The notes beneath the pieces were generated by a model. That model saw nothing but the letters and a program-made list of their open reading frames with translations, was not told the origin of the DNA and searched no databases. A stretch of DNA of 32,585 nt. Source: Tritrichomonas foetus. Taxonomy: Eukaryota > Parabasalia > Tritrichomonadida > Tritrichomonadidae. The stretch lies in assembly GCA_001839685.1 (NCBI GenBank), contig MLAK01000546.1:77530-110114 (forward strand), written 5' to 3'. Positions 25,371 through 32,585 of this stretch are shown here, in pieces; the stretch's first letter is position 1; each line of letters opens with the position of its first letter. The position numbers and the translations under genes are program-made.

Positions 25371-28307
25371 ATGATGTCTATTGAAGAAGAAGTTTCTGCA
25401 CAGTTACGTGGGATTCAACAGCGTCTTGATGCTTTTAGAGATATAATAAATCATCCAATCACAACTACTTCAACATATCTAAATTCAAATCGTTCCAATA
25501 AAGAAACTTCTAATTCGTCCAAATATTCTAAACTATATCCATACAATGATAACAGCAAGTATAACTTTTACAAACCCAGCTTAGCAAAGCCGAGGTACTC
25601 GAAATATGATTCGTCATCTGATTCAGATTCGGAAACTGAAACATCTGATTCATACCAGTCTTTCACAAAGCCAAACAAAAACGGATACAACAAATTTTCG
25701 CAAAATAAAAAATATAACGATTCATCATCAGATTCGTCTTATGAAAGTGACAGTGATGAGGTTAAGCACGGTAATTTGTACTATGGGATACCGAATTATA
25801 AATACGCCAATCCGAAATCCAGCAACAACTATAATATCGCTTACCAAAAATATTTGAAAAAGGAGAACAATATTCAAAATCATCATTCAAAATATTTAAA
25901 TCATAACTATTCAAAATCCAGCAAAAAATCGAATCTGTACTACCCAAAAAATCTCGATGTTTCTCTTTCATCAACAGAATCTGACTCTAGCGATAATATT
26001 CCGAGCTATAAACCATACAACAATAATATTAATAAAAATTACCCTAGTTATATGGCAGACTACAATTCCAACAAGTTCCACCATCAGAAAAGTTCAACAT
26101 TAAAAAAGAGTCAATATTTGTCATCATCTACTTCAAGCTCATCAAGTGATGACTACATTAAGACGAAAAAGAAACTAACTAAAAAATATCAAATTGATTC
26201 ATCTGATTCCGATTCTAGTTCAAATATCACTGAAAGTGAAATATATGCGCATAAGCTTAGTGATACATCTGATGAATATTTAAGCGATTTATCAACATCT
26301 GCTTCAGTTGATGTCAAAAATAAGAAAAAAAATTCATTCATTGAAATTCAAAAGCGAGCAAAGAAAGATTTGATTGGTGACGAATCAGAATCAACAATGT
26401 CAACATCAACTGAATCTATCATTTCTGATTATCGTCCAAAGAAAAAGAAAGAAGTAACAAATAATCACATTCATATCAAAGAAGCTGTTCCAAAAGATTA
26501 TAAACCAGCCAATAACATCTTTTCAAAGACATTAAACAAAAAATATTTCCCTAAAAATGGAGAATCAAGTTCAGATACCTTGTCTTCTTCTTATTATTCT
26601 TCAAAAGATTTTTCAGATGCTGCTGATGAAGAAAATTCAAGCTCCTCAAGTTCTTATTCATCATCACCAGTCACAGCTATTGCAAATTTGCATTCGAGAA
26701 GAAAGAAATCACCTTTGGTGAAAATTAAAGAACCAAAGAAGAAACATAATGTATTCATTGATGACTTCCACAAGAAATCAATACCATTATCTCAAAAAGG
26801 AAAGAAATCGAATAAATCCAAACCGATTTCAAATGAAAAAATCAAAACAGCGAAATTACTAAAAGATGGGGATGTTTTATCTTCATCTTCTTATTCTTAT
26901 TCAAATGATCAAAATATTGAACAAATTCAAAAAATGTTATCCAAACGACTAAAGAATATATCTTCAAACACATCACATGAACAAAAAGATCATGTTCATC
27001 CTGAAACAAAGAAGCAAAGCACCAAAAGATTCGCTAATCAAAATCAGAAACAACCATTAAAAATATCGACCTCTACACAATCAAATCAACCAATTGCCAA
27101 TGAATCAAATAAATCAAGTTTAGTTCTCAAAAAGAATCAATTGACTTCAATGAATCAAACAAATCCAAATATAAAATCTAATAAAGCCAAAACTAAAGTT
27201 AGTATTGATGAACATCGTAATGATGACTCAATTCCACTTCCAATATTCCCACCTGATATTCTTTCTGCCTCATCTTCAATTTCTTTGTCACAAATTGTTC
27301 CTGAACATACTTCCTATCATAATATGGCAAAAACCAACCGAGAAAATCCAAATGCAAATTCAAACATACAATTAAATGATAAGAAACTTTCATCAAACTC
27401 TAATTCAAATTCAAACTCAAATTCCAATTCTTCATCACTTGGTAACCAACTAGAAATCCTTTCAGCAACATCTTCTGAGCCACCTAAATTACCAATAAAC
27501 AAGAAGAATAACAATAAAAACAATGAAAATGAACCAATTAAAGGAATCTTAAAGTCAACTGCCAAACAACCATCTTTCATGATGCAAAACATCAGTGATA
27601 ATTTCACAGATGATGAAAGTGATAATCAATTCCAAGCCAATACTCAACCATCTAACAAGTCACCAAACATTAATAATGATAACTTAAATCGAAATGATTC
27701 GAAAAATAATGAATCATTAAAAGCATCTCATAATGCATCTAATATTGAAGATTCTGAAGAAATTGTTGAAATGTCATCATCTTCATCAAATTCACTTCCA
27801 AAGAAAAAGAAACAGCCAGTTATACAGAAATCGTTCGCTTCATCTGATTCTGATTCCAATGTTCCAAGTCCAAATGTCCGCTACACTGCAAATAATATTA
27901 ACTTGCATGAAAATAGAAATATGCAAGGCGATGATTCAATGAATTTTGCAGATGAAAGCAGAATTGAAGATGAATTTAGTGATGCGAGCGAAAAACAAAA
28001 TGTTTTATCAGATGATGATGATGATGAAGTAATTCCTGCTGTTAATTCAAAGGTTGATCAAAATTCTAAGCCAACCGAAAAATTGTCGGATAAAACCGCT
28101 GTCCAAAACGAAAAATCAAAACTCGATGGAAAAAATACTCAGAAACAAGAAAATACTACTAATCCAGAAAATAACAATGAAAATGTTAATATTGATGAAT
28201 ATATAAAAAAGCTTGGTGCAAAGAAAGCTGCAATTCTTGGAGAATTTGAAGATGAATCTGATGATGAAGATATCAATGAGCTTCTTAGACTATATACCAC
28301 AACTTGA
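25371..28307 (+). CDS. Large Ser/Asp/Asn-rich disordered protein with a PP1-type GILK motif
   Basis: A 978-residue protein that I cannot assign. A short amphipathic helix (EEEVSAQLRGIQQRLDAF) opens it. Most of the rest is disordered and rich in Ser, Asn, Lys and Tyr, with many acidic serine clusters (SSSDSDSETETSDS, DSSDSDSSS) that are good casein-kinase-2 type sites alternating with Lys-rich patches. PIKGILK (residues 722-728) matches the protein phosphatase 1 docking motif [GS]IL[KR], in the same context as in inhibitor-2. The C-terminus is a short helical acidic block, IDEYIKKLGAKKAAIL then EFEDESDDEDINELLRLY. Such layout suggests a phospho-regulated scaffold, but this is inference. An ATG pair opens the frame. 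It is followed by two more same-strand genes and has AATAAA about 40 bases after its TGA. Confidence 0.85.
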   Translation: MMSIEEEVSAQLRGIQQRLDAFRDIINHPITTTSTYLNSNRSNKETSNSSKYSKLYPYNDNSKYNFYKPSLAKPRYSKYDSSSDSDSETETSDSYQSFTKPNKNGYNKFSQNKKYNDSSSDSSYESDSDEVKHGNLYYGIPNYKYANPKSSNNYNIAYQKYLKKENNIQNHHSKYLNHNYSKSSKKSNLYYPKNLDVSLSSTESDSSDNIPSYKPYNNNINKNYPSYMADYNSNKFHHQKSSTLKKSQYLSSSTSSSSSDDYIKTKKKLTKKYQIDSSDSDSSSNITESEIYAHKLSDTSDEYLSDLSTSASVDVKNKKKNSFIEIQKRAKKDLIGDESESTMSTSTESIISDYRPKKKKEVTNNHIHIKEAVPKDYKPANNIFSKTLNKKYFPKNGESSSDTLSSSYYSSKDFSDAADEENSSSSSSYSSSPVTAIANLHSRRKKSPLVKIKEPKKKHNVFIDDFHKKSIPLSQKGKKSNKSKPISNEKIKTAKLLKDGDVLSSSSYSYSNDQNIEQIQKMLSKRLKNISSNTSHEQKDHVHPETKKQSTKRFANQNQKQPLKISTSTQSNQPIANESNKSSLVLKKNQLTSMNQTNPNIKSNKAKTKVSIDEHRNDDSIPLPIFPPDILSASSSISLSQIVPEHTSYHNMAKTNRENPNANSNIQLNDKKLSSNSNSNSNSNSNSSSLGNQLEILSATSSEPPKLPINKKNNNKNNENEPIKGILKSTAKQPSFMMQNISDNFTDDESDNQFQANTQPSNKSPNINNDNLNRNDSKNNESLKASHNASNIEDSEEIVEMSSSSSNSLPKKKKQPVIQKSFASSDSDSNVPSPNVRYTANNINLHENRNMQGDDSMNFADESRIEDEFSDASEKQNVLSDDDDDEVIPAVNSKVDQNSKPTEKLSDKTAVQNEKSKLDGKNTQKQENTTNPENNNENVNIDEYIKKLGAKKAAILGEFEDESDDEDINELLRLYTTT

Positions 28308-28342
28308 AGTATATTCAGTTTGTGAAATAATGTAATTTTATG

Positions 28343-28348
28343 AATAAA
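28343..28348 (+). terminator. Candidate polyadenylation signal AATAAA
   Basis: AATAAA lies about 36 bases after the stop of the 25371-28307 gene, in a compact 144-bp space before the next start. Confidence 0.35.
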
Positions 28349-28451
28349 TCTATTTATAGAATCTATGAGATTTGTTAGGTTTTGTTTGTTATCGTTTAAG
28401 GTCAAAATATTTACCTAAATTTACGGTTATAATGGACGTTAAGAAAATCTG

Positions 28452-29054
28452 ATGAGAGCGCTCTATCTTAACCAGCAAGAAAAATACAAAAAGGAATGGT
28501 ATAGAATTCACGGACAAAAGCCTCCAAATTTAGGCTTTGAAGAAGAAAAACCCAAAAAATACGAACCATGCACTCAAACGATCACAGAAACAACAATTGT
28601 CGATGGATATCCAGCAGAAAACGCCTGTTCGCCACACGATTTATTCTATTCATACTGGGAAACAGAAAATGCGGGAATGGAGCCAATCGAATTTCGTGCC
28701 GCTGCAAATACATTAAGAGGAGATACAATAATTGGATGGAAAGATGTGCCGCAACCTGGTCATGGTGAAATTAATGATTGTTTTACGCCTTATGAAAATG
28801 ATATTATGTCTTTTGGTGCGTTTGAAACTTTTCGGGCAGAATTGAAAAAACGCGGGCAACATTTGGCAAACGAAATGAAAAGGGTAGATGATGAATTCAA
28901 TAGAAAGCCAGTCAAAAACTGGTTCTGTTTGAAAGAAAAACAATTTTCCATTGAACATATGAGATTTAACGAATTGAAAAGGAGAAGGGCTGCTCGAGAA
29001 GAATTTCGAGATTACTATCGTGCACAAGAAGAGTTTTATGATCAAGAAATGTAA
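28452..29054 (+). CDS. Conserved-looking 200-residue protein, function unknown
   Basis: The composition is that of a folded or partly helical protein, unlike its low-complexity neighbour: rich in Trp, Tyr, Phe, Arg and Glu. Visible features are an N-terminal basic helix (NQQEKYKKEWYRIHG), a middle with HDLFYSYWE, GWKDVPQPGHGEI and YENDIMSFGAFETFR, and a long charged C-terminal helix (MRFNELKRRRAAREEFRDYYRAQEEF). I do not recognise the family; small microtubule or axonemal inner proteins often have this mix, but that is speculation. The ATG at 28452 overlaps the stop of a seven-codon upstream frame (28432-28452) as TGATG, which could affect initiation. The space to the preceding gene is only 144 bp and to the next 214 bp. 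Confidence 0.8.
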   Translation: MRALYLNQQEKYKKEWYRIHGQKPPNLGFEEEKPKKYEPCTQTITETTIVDGYPAENACSPHDLFYSYWETENAGMEPIEFRAAANTLRGDTIIGWKDVPQPGHGEINDCFTPYENDIMSFGAFETFRAELKKRGQHLANEMKRVDDEFNRKPVKNWFCLKEKQFSIEHMRFNELKRRRAAREEFRDYYRAQEEFYDQEM

Positions 29055-29104
29055 GTATTAGTTCGGTCTATATAGACTATTTTTTCATGAATTATAATAA
29101 AAAT

Positions 29105-29110
29105 AATAAA
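29105..29110 (+). terminator. Candidate polyadenylation signal AATAAA
   Basis: AATAAA sits about 50 bases after the TAA of the 28452-29054 gene. Confidence 0.35.
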
Positions 29111-29268
29111 CGCATATATTCAATTTTCTTATTTAGAAAATTTATATATTGAAAAACTGGGAATGAGGAATATTATCAAGTATAACCACATCTTATGAAT
29201 TTATCAGTGTTTTTATAAAGAAAGTGGTTACAATAATGTCAGATATACGTTAAACGAATTTCATCCAA

Positions 29269-32265
29269 ATGATCTCTCCTCTTCACAGTCAAATCGAAAC
29301 TCTTAAAAACTCAGTGAAGATGTCTGAGAAAACGATTGAAATGGACCTCCAAAAAATTCAGACAATGCAAGACACTCTAATAACAAATCAGAAAAAAATT
29401 CTCGAACTAGAAACGATGATTTCAGAATCGATTACGCAAGAACAACTTATAAGGCAAAAAAACGAAATTATTCAAGAAAATATAAACCATATCAAACAGA
29501 AATCCCAATCACAAATAAAAGAATTCGATCAGTTGAATGGATCGCTTCAAAAAGTGCAAAGCGAAAACAGGCAAATTAAAGAAAAGCATCAGAAATTATC
29601 ATCTGACGCACAAGAAATCGATGATGAAATCAATGCGCAAAATTTAAAACTTCACGCTATCATGAAAGAAATCGATAATTTAACAACAGAAAAAACAATT
29701 TTGTCAACTAAAATTGTGAATATGAAACAATATCAGAATAGTTTTAATGACATTTCCAATACTCAAAAAGTTCTTCAATCTCAACAAGAAGATTCACAAA
29801 AAATATTAAACGAATTAAAATCAAAACGAAAAGAACAAGAATCTAAAATAAATCAAATTGAGAATTCAATTGATTTTTACAAGAAGACTATTTCTGATGC
29901 TCAGCAAGAAATAATTGATGTAAGAAAGAGTATTGAAGACGAAGAGTCCAAACTTTCTTATTTTTTAATCACTCCAGAAAAATTTGCGGATTCGCAAAAA
30001 GTGTTTGCCAAAACAAACATGAAATTAATGAAGTTAAAGTCAAAACAGAATTCTATTAAAACTGCTATGAAGAATCTTGATCCAAAAGTTATTAAAAAGC
30101 GAGAAAATAAACTTAAATTAATGCAAACCAAAATGAATGATTTCCAAACTGAAATGAAAAATGATCTCAAAACATTAGAAAAACTAAAAATTCAACAAAA
30201 AGAACTCACAAAATCAAATGTTGATCAAAAATATTATAATGATGATAATAAGGAAAAATATGAAAAACTCATCGAAATACATAAAAAAATAAAAATTTTG
30301 AAAGATAGACAGCCAATTTATTATGATAGAATAGAAGCTCTGAAAAGAAAAGCTCATAAATTGGAGTGTGATCTTGATTTAGCTCAAAGGTGTTTAAATA
30401 ACAAAAGGATTGAAAAAGAAGAACTTATTCGAAGAGTTCAACATAAGAATGAATTCAAAATAATTTTAGAACAACAAAAACAACAATTAAATCAAATTAG
30501 TCAAATGAAACAAGAAATCATAGCAAGTAATGAAAACCAAGTAAATAATTTTGATCAAATGCGTCAAGACCTCTTATCTGAGCAAAAATCTAACTTAGAA
30601 TCAAATAAGAAAGATATTCTAACTCAACAAATGGGTCAAATTAATCAAACAAGAGATGATATTTTGACCACACAACAAGCACAATTAAATATAAATAAAG
30701 AAGAAATCTTAACTCACCAAGCTGCCCAAATAAATAATGTAAAAGATGATATTTTATTAAATCAACTACGAAATATGAAAGACTTAAAGGAAGGAATTTT
30801 AACTAATCAATTAAACAATTTTCTAGCCCAAAAAGAAGAAATTCTAGATAATCAAGAAAATAACCTTAAGAACATGAAAGAAGAATTTTTAACCAATCAA
30901 CAAAACAATCTTTGTAATGTTCGTGATCAAATTTTACTTGAACAACAAACGAACTTTTCGACAATGAAAAATGATATCTTAACAAATCAAGAAGAACATT
31001 TTATTCAGAACAGAGATGAAATTTTAAATAATCAAGAAGAAAACTTGAAGAATTACAAAGAAGCTATTCTTGTGAATCAAGAAAATAACTTTAATGCAAT
31101 GAATGAAAATATTTTAGAAAATCAGGAGAAAAACTTAAATCTCGTTCAAGATAACATTTTGACACATCAAGGAAAAAATCTTAGTTTTGTTAGAGATGAC
31201 ATTTTGAATCATCAAGAAAATAACTTTAATGTTGTGAGAAATGATATATTAAATGACCAAGAGAATAACTTTAATATTGTTCGTAATGATATTTTGAATC
31301 ATCAAGATAGTAATTTTGTTATTCTGAAAGATAGTATTTTAGAAAATCAAGAACAAAACTTTAGAAATACTCGTGAAAATCTTATTTCTAACCAAGTTAA
31401 TAATTTAAGTATTGTTCGAGATGATATTTTAGATAATCAAGAGAATAATTTCCATGTAATGCGTGATAATATATTAAATAATCAAGTTGAAAATCTTGTT
31501 CATGTTCGAAATGATTTATTATCAAATCAATCCAATAATTTGAGTGTTGCACGTGATGATATTTTAATTAATCAAAGTAATCAACTCAAAACAATTCGTG
31601 ACGATCTTCTCACTCAACAAAAATCACAATTACAAAATAATAAAAATGATATTCTAGAAAATCAAAATAATAATTTTGAAATTGTACGAAATGATATTCT
31701 TTCTGAACAATCGAATCAACTTAATAATGTTCGTGATGACATGTTAACTGCACAAGTTACTAATTTCACTAGAGTTCGTGAAAGTATTCTTAAGCATCAA
31801 GTTAATAATATGACACAACTTCGACAAGATATTTTAAATGGACATCATCATCAAATTGATCAAGCTCGTCAAGATATTATTAAGAAGCAACAAATTCAAT
31901 TAAATGAAACTAAAGAAGATATAGTAGCTAATCAAATGGATCAAACTAGTGTTGTTCGTCAAGATTTATCAACACAGCATTCGAATCAAATGAATCAATT
32001 AGGAAATATTCGTCAAGATATTAATCAGAATCGAATTCAAACTGCGAAACAAATGAATAAGATTAAACAAGATATTGTCACTACACAATTAGAAATGAGA
32101 GCTAATCAAGAAGAAATTAATGCGATTCGACATGAATCAGATAATATCAAAAAGAGATTTGATCGTTTAGAAGTGAATTTAAGTCCATATTTGTCATATA
32201 GAGCATATATTCCTACTAAAAGGAAAAGTTCATCACATAAAGGGAAGCCACCATTTAAATGCTAA
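29269..32265 (+). CDS. Giant coiled-coil protein with 31 tandem 15-residue repeats
   Basis: A 998-residue protein, helical nearly throughout. Residues 1-430 are ordinary Lys/Glu/Gln-rich coiled coil with a few breaks. Residues 434-898 are 31 uninterrupted 15-residue units of consensus D-I-L-x-N-Q-x-N-N-F/L-x-x-V-R-D/N. Units with 18 residues lie at both ends of the array. The tail is short, aromatic and basic (LSPYLSYRAYIPTKRKSSSHKGK). A strict 15-residue period corresponds to four turns at 3.75 residues, which favours a straight or slightly right-handed bundle instead of a canonical left-handed heptad coil. Function is unknown; a filament or spacer in the parabasalid cytoskeleton (costa, axostyle, pelta or flagellar root) is plausible. 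ATG at 29269 follows a tiny upstream frame (29236-29253). Stop TAA is followed by AATAAA at 32286. Confidence 0.93.
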   Translation: MISPLHSQIETLKNSVKMSEKTIEMDLQKIQTMQDTLITNQKKILELETMISESITQEQLIRQKNEIIQENINHIKQKSQSQIKEFDQLNGSLQKVQSENRQIKEKHQKLSSDAQEIDDEINAQNLKLHAIMKEIDNLTTEKTILSTKIVNMKQYQNSFNDISNTQKVLQSQQEDSQKILNELKSKRKEQESKINQIENSIDFYKKTISDAQQEIIDVRKSIEDEESKLSYFLITPEKFADSQKVFAKTNMKLMKLKSKQNSIKTAMKNLDPKVIKKRENKLKLMQTKMNDFQTEMKNDLKTLEKLKIQQKELTKSNVDQKYYNDDNKEKYEKLIEIHKKIKILKDRQPIYYDRIEALKRKAHKLECDLDLAQRCLNNKRIEKEELIRRVQHKNEFKIILEQQKQQLNQISQMKQEIIASNENQVNNFDQMRQDLLSEQKSNLESNKKDILTQQMGQINQTRDDILTTQQAQLNINKEEILTHQAAQINNVKDDILLNQLRNMKDLKEGILTNQLNNFLAQKEEILDNQENNLKNMKEEFLTNQQNNLCNVRDQILLEQQTNFSTMKNDILTNQEEHFIQNRDEILNNQEENLKNYKEAILVNQENNFNAMNENILENQEKNLNLVQDNILTHQGKNLSFVRDDILNHQENNFNVVRNDILNDQENNFNIVRNDILNHQDSNFVILKDSILENQEQNFRNTRENLISNQVNNLSIVRDDILDNQENNFHVMRDNILNNQVENLVHVRNDLLSNQSNNLSVARDDILINQSNQLKTIRDDLLTQQKSQLQNNKNDILENQNNNFEIVRNDILSEQSNQLNNVRDDMLTAQVTNFTRVRESILKHQVNNMTQLRQDILNGHHHQIDQARQDIIKKQQIQLNETKEDIVANQMDQTSVVRQDLSTQHSNQMNQLGNIRQDINQNRIQTAKQMNKIKQDIVTTQLEMRANQEEINAIRHESDNIKKRFDRLEVNLSPYLSYRAYIPTKRKSSSHKGKPPFKC
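30568..31962 (+). repeat. 45-bp coding repeat array, 31 units
   Basis: Exactly 1395 bp encode 31 units of 15 residues with no insertion or deletion. DNA copies are diverged, sharing words such as GATATTTTAAATCATCAAGAA and AATAACTTTAATGTTG, while the amino-acid pattern stays fixed: Ile/Leu at 2-3, Gln at 6, Asn at 9, Phe/Leu/Met/Ile at 10, hydrophobic at 13, Arg/Lys at 14. Confidence 0.95.
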
Positions 32266-32285
32266 TTTTTACACAAAGAAAATAT

Positions 32286-32291
32286 AATAAA
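32286..32291 (+). terminator. Candidate polyadenylation signal AATAAA
   Basis: AATAAA lies about 20 bases after the stop of the coiled-coil gene and well before the tRNA gene. Confidence 0.35.
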
Positions 32292-32510
32292 TGTTTGATT
32301 TATGATAAAATTTTTAGTTATTTTTGTTTAAAATTATGTCCTTATATATATATTTAAGTTGAGAAAAGCGCAGGAGTTAAAAACAAAAAGTAAATTGTTT
32401 ATTTCATTCAAAAAACGATAAATCATAGATAAATGATTTTGGAATAGATCTAAAACAAGAAAAATATTATCTAATTCATTAATAATATCTATGTTTTGAA
32501 GAAAATGAAA

Positions 32511-32582
32511 TCCGACGTCGTTCATCGGTTAGGATACGTGGTTTTCATCCACGGGAGCGGGGTTCGACTCCCCGCGTCGGAG
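32511..32582 (+). tRNA. tRNA-Glu (anticodon UUC)
   Basis: A complete 72-nt cloverleaf. The acceptor stem TCCGACG (32511-32517) pairs with CGTCGGA (32575-32581), with G as discriminator base. The anticodon stem CGTGG/CCACG (32537-32541/32549-32553) closes loop TTTTCAT with anticodon TTC at 32544-32546. The variable loop is GGAG. The T stem CGGGG/CCCCG closes loop TTCGACT. The A-box-like TTCATCGGTTAGG and B box GGTTCGACTCC are intact, so it should be transcribed by RNA polymerase III. It has no intron and no encoded CCA. The window ends three bases later, so the T-run terminator is not visible. Confidence 0.96.
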
Positions 32583-32585
32583 AAA

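Noticed and set aside
1..32585. Spliceosomal introns of the trichomonad type (GTATGT start, ACTAACACACAG end)
   Set aside because: No such pair was seen, and every recognised domain is contiguous in one frame.

Overview
The window looks like a piece of nuclear genome from a flagellated, intron-poor, strongly A+T-rich protist, most likely a parabasalid of the trichomonad type (Tritrichomonas or a relative). The signs are: single-exon genes under the standard code (TAA and TGA both serve as stops), AATAAA-like motifs after several stops, a kinase/Sel1-repeat fusion and a two-repeat Myb factor (both expanded classes in trichomonads), Asn/Gln/Ser-rich low-complexity proteins, and a CFAP58 orthologue, which implies an axoneme. 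No rRNA, viral or transposase gene was recognised. The lineage is inferred from gene content, not from a marker gene.

Layout. 1-926 has no supportable gene. 927-2201 (+) encodes a C9orf72-like DENN protein. It converges on 2492-5302 (-), the flagellar coiled-coil protein CFAP58. 5647-7989 (-) is an SP/TP-rich coiled-coil protein of unknown role. 8360-9658 (-) is an Asn/Gly/Met-rich protein with two separate 21-bp minisatellites and a possible divergent HMG box. It shares a 117-bp divergent promoter region with 9776-11011 (+), a GT31/Fringe-type glycosyltransferase. A T43 tract and a GTT microsatellite separate this from 11288-13453 (-), a TKL-like kinase with C-terminal Sel1 repeats.

The centre (13870-17898) is a large inverted duplication. 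Two arms of about 1.67 kb are almost identical and flank a 686-bp unique spacer. Each arm carries the same two-repeat Myb gene, transcribed away from the spacer. The coding sequences encode identical proteins, and the differences I found between arms all lie outside them.

Right half. 18508-19389 (-) is a membrane-anchored DnaJ protein of the DNAJB12/14 type. 20130-21209 (-) is a CAMK-like kinase with an HLD catalytic loop. 21210-23483 is a long gene-poor stretch. 23484-24239 (-) is a disordered acidic protein. 25371-28307 (+), 28452-29054 (+) and 29269-32265 (+) form a same-strand run of a Ser/Asp-rich disordered protein with a PP1-type GILK motif, an unknown 200-residue protein, and a long coiled-coil protein with 31 uninterrupted 15-residue repeats. 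A tRNA-Glu(UUC) closes the window.

There is no operon logic. The genes are single units with mixed functions: cytoskeleton/flagellum (CFAP58 and probably the other coiled-coil proteins), membrane traffic and ER quality control (C9orf72-like, DnaJ, glycosyltransferase), and signalling or transcription (two kinases, Myb pair). The three most unusual items are the Myb palindrome, the pentadecad coiled coil and the C9orf72 homologue.
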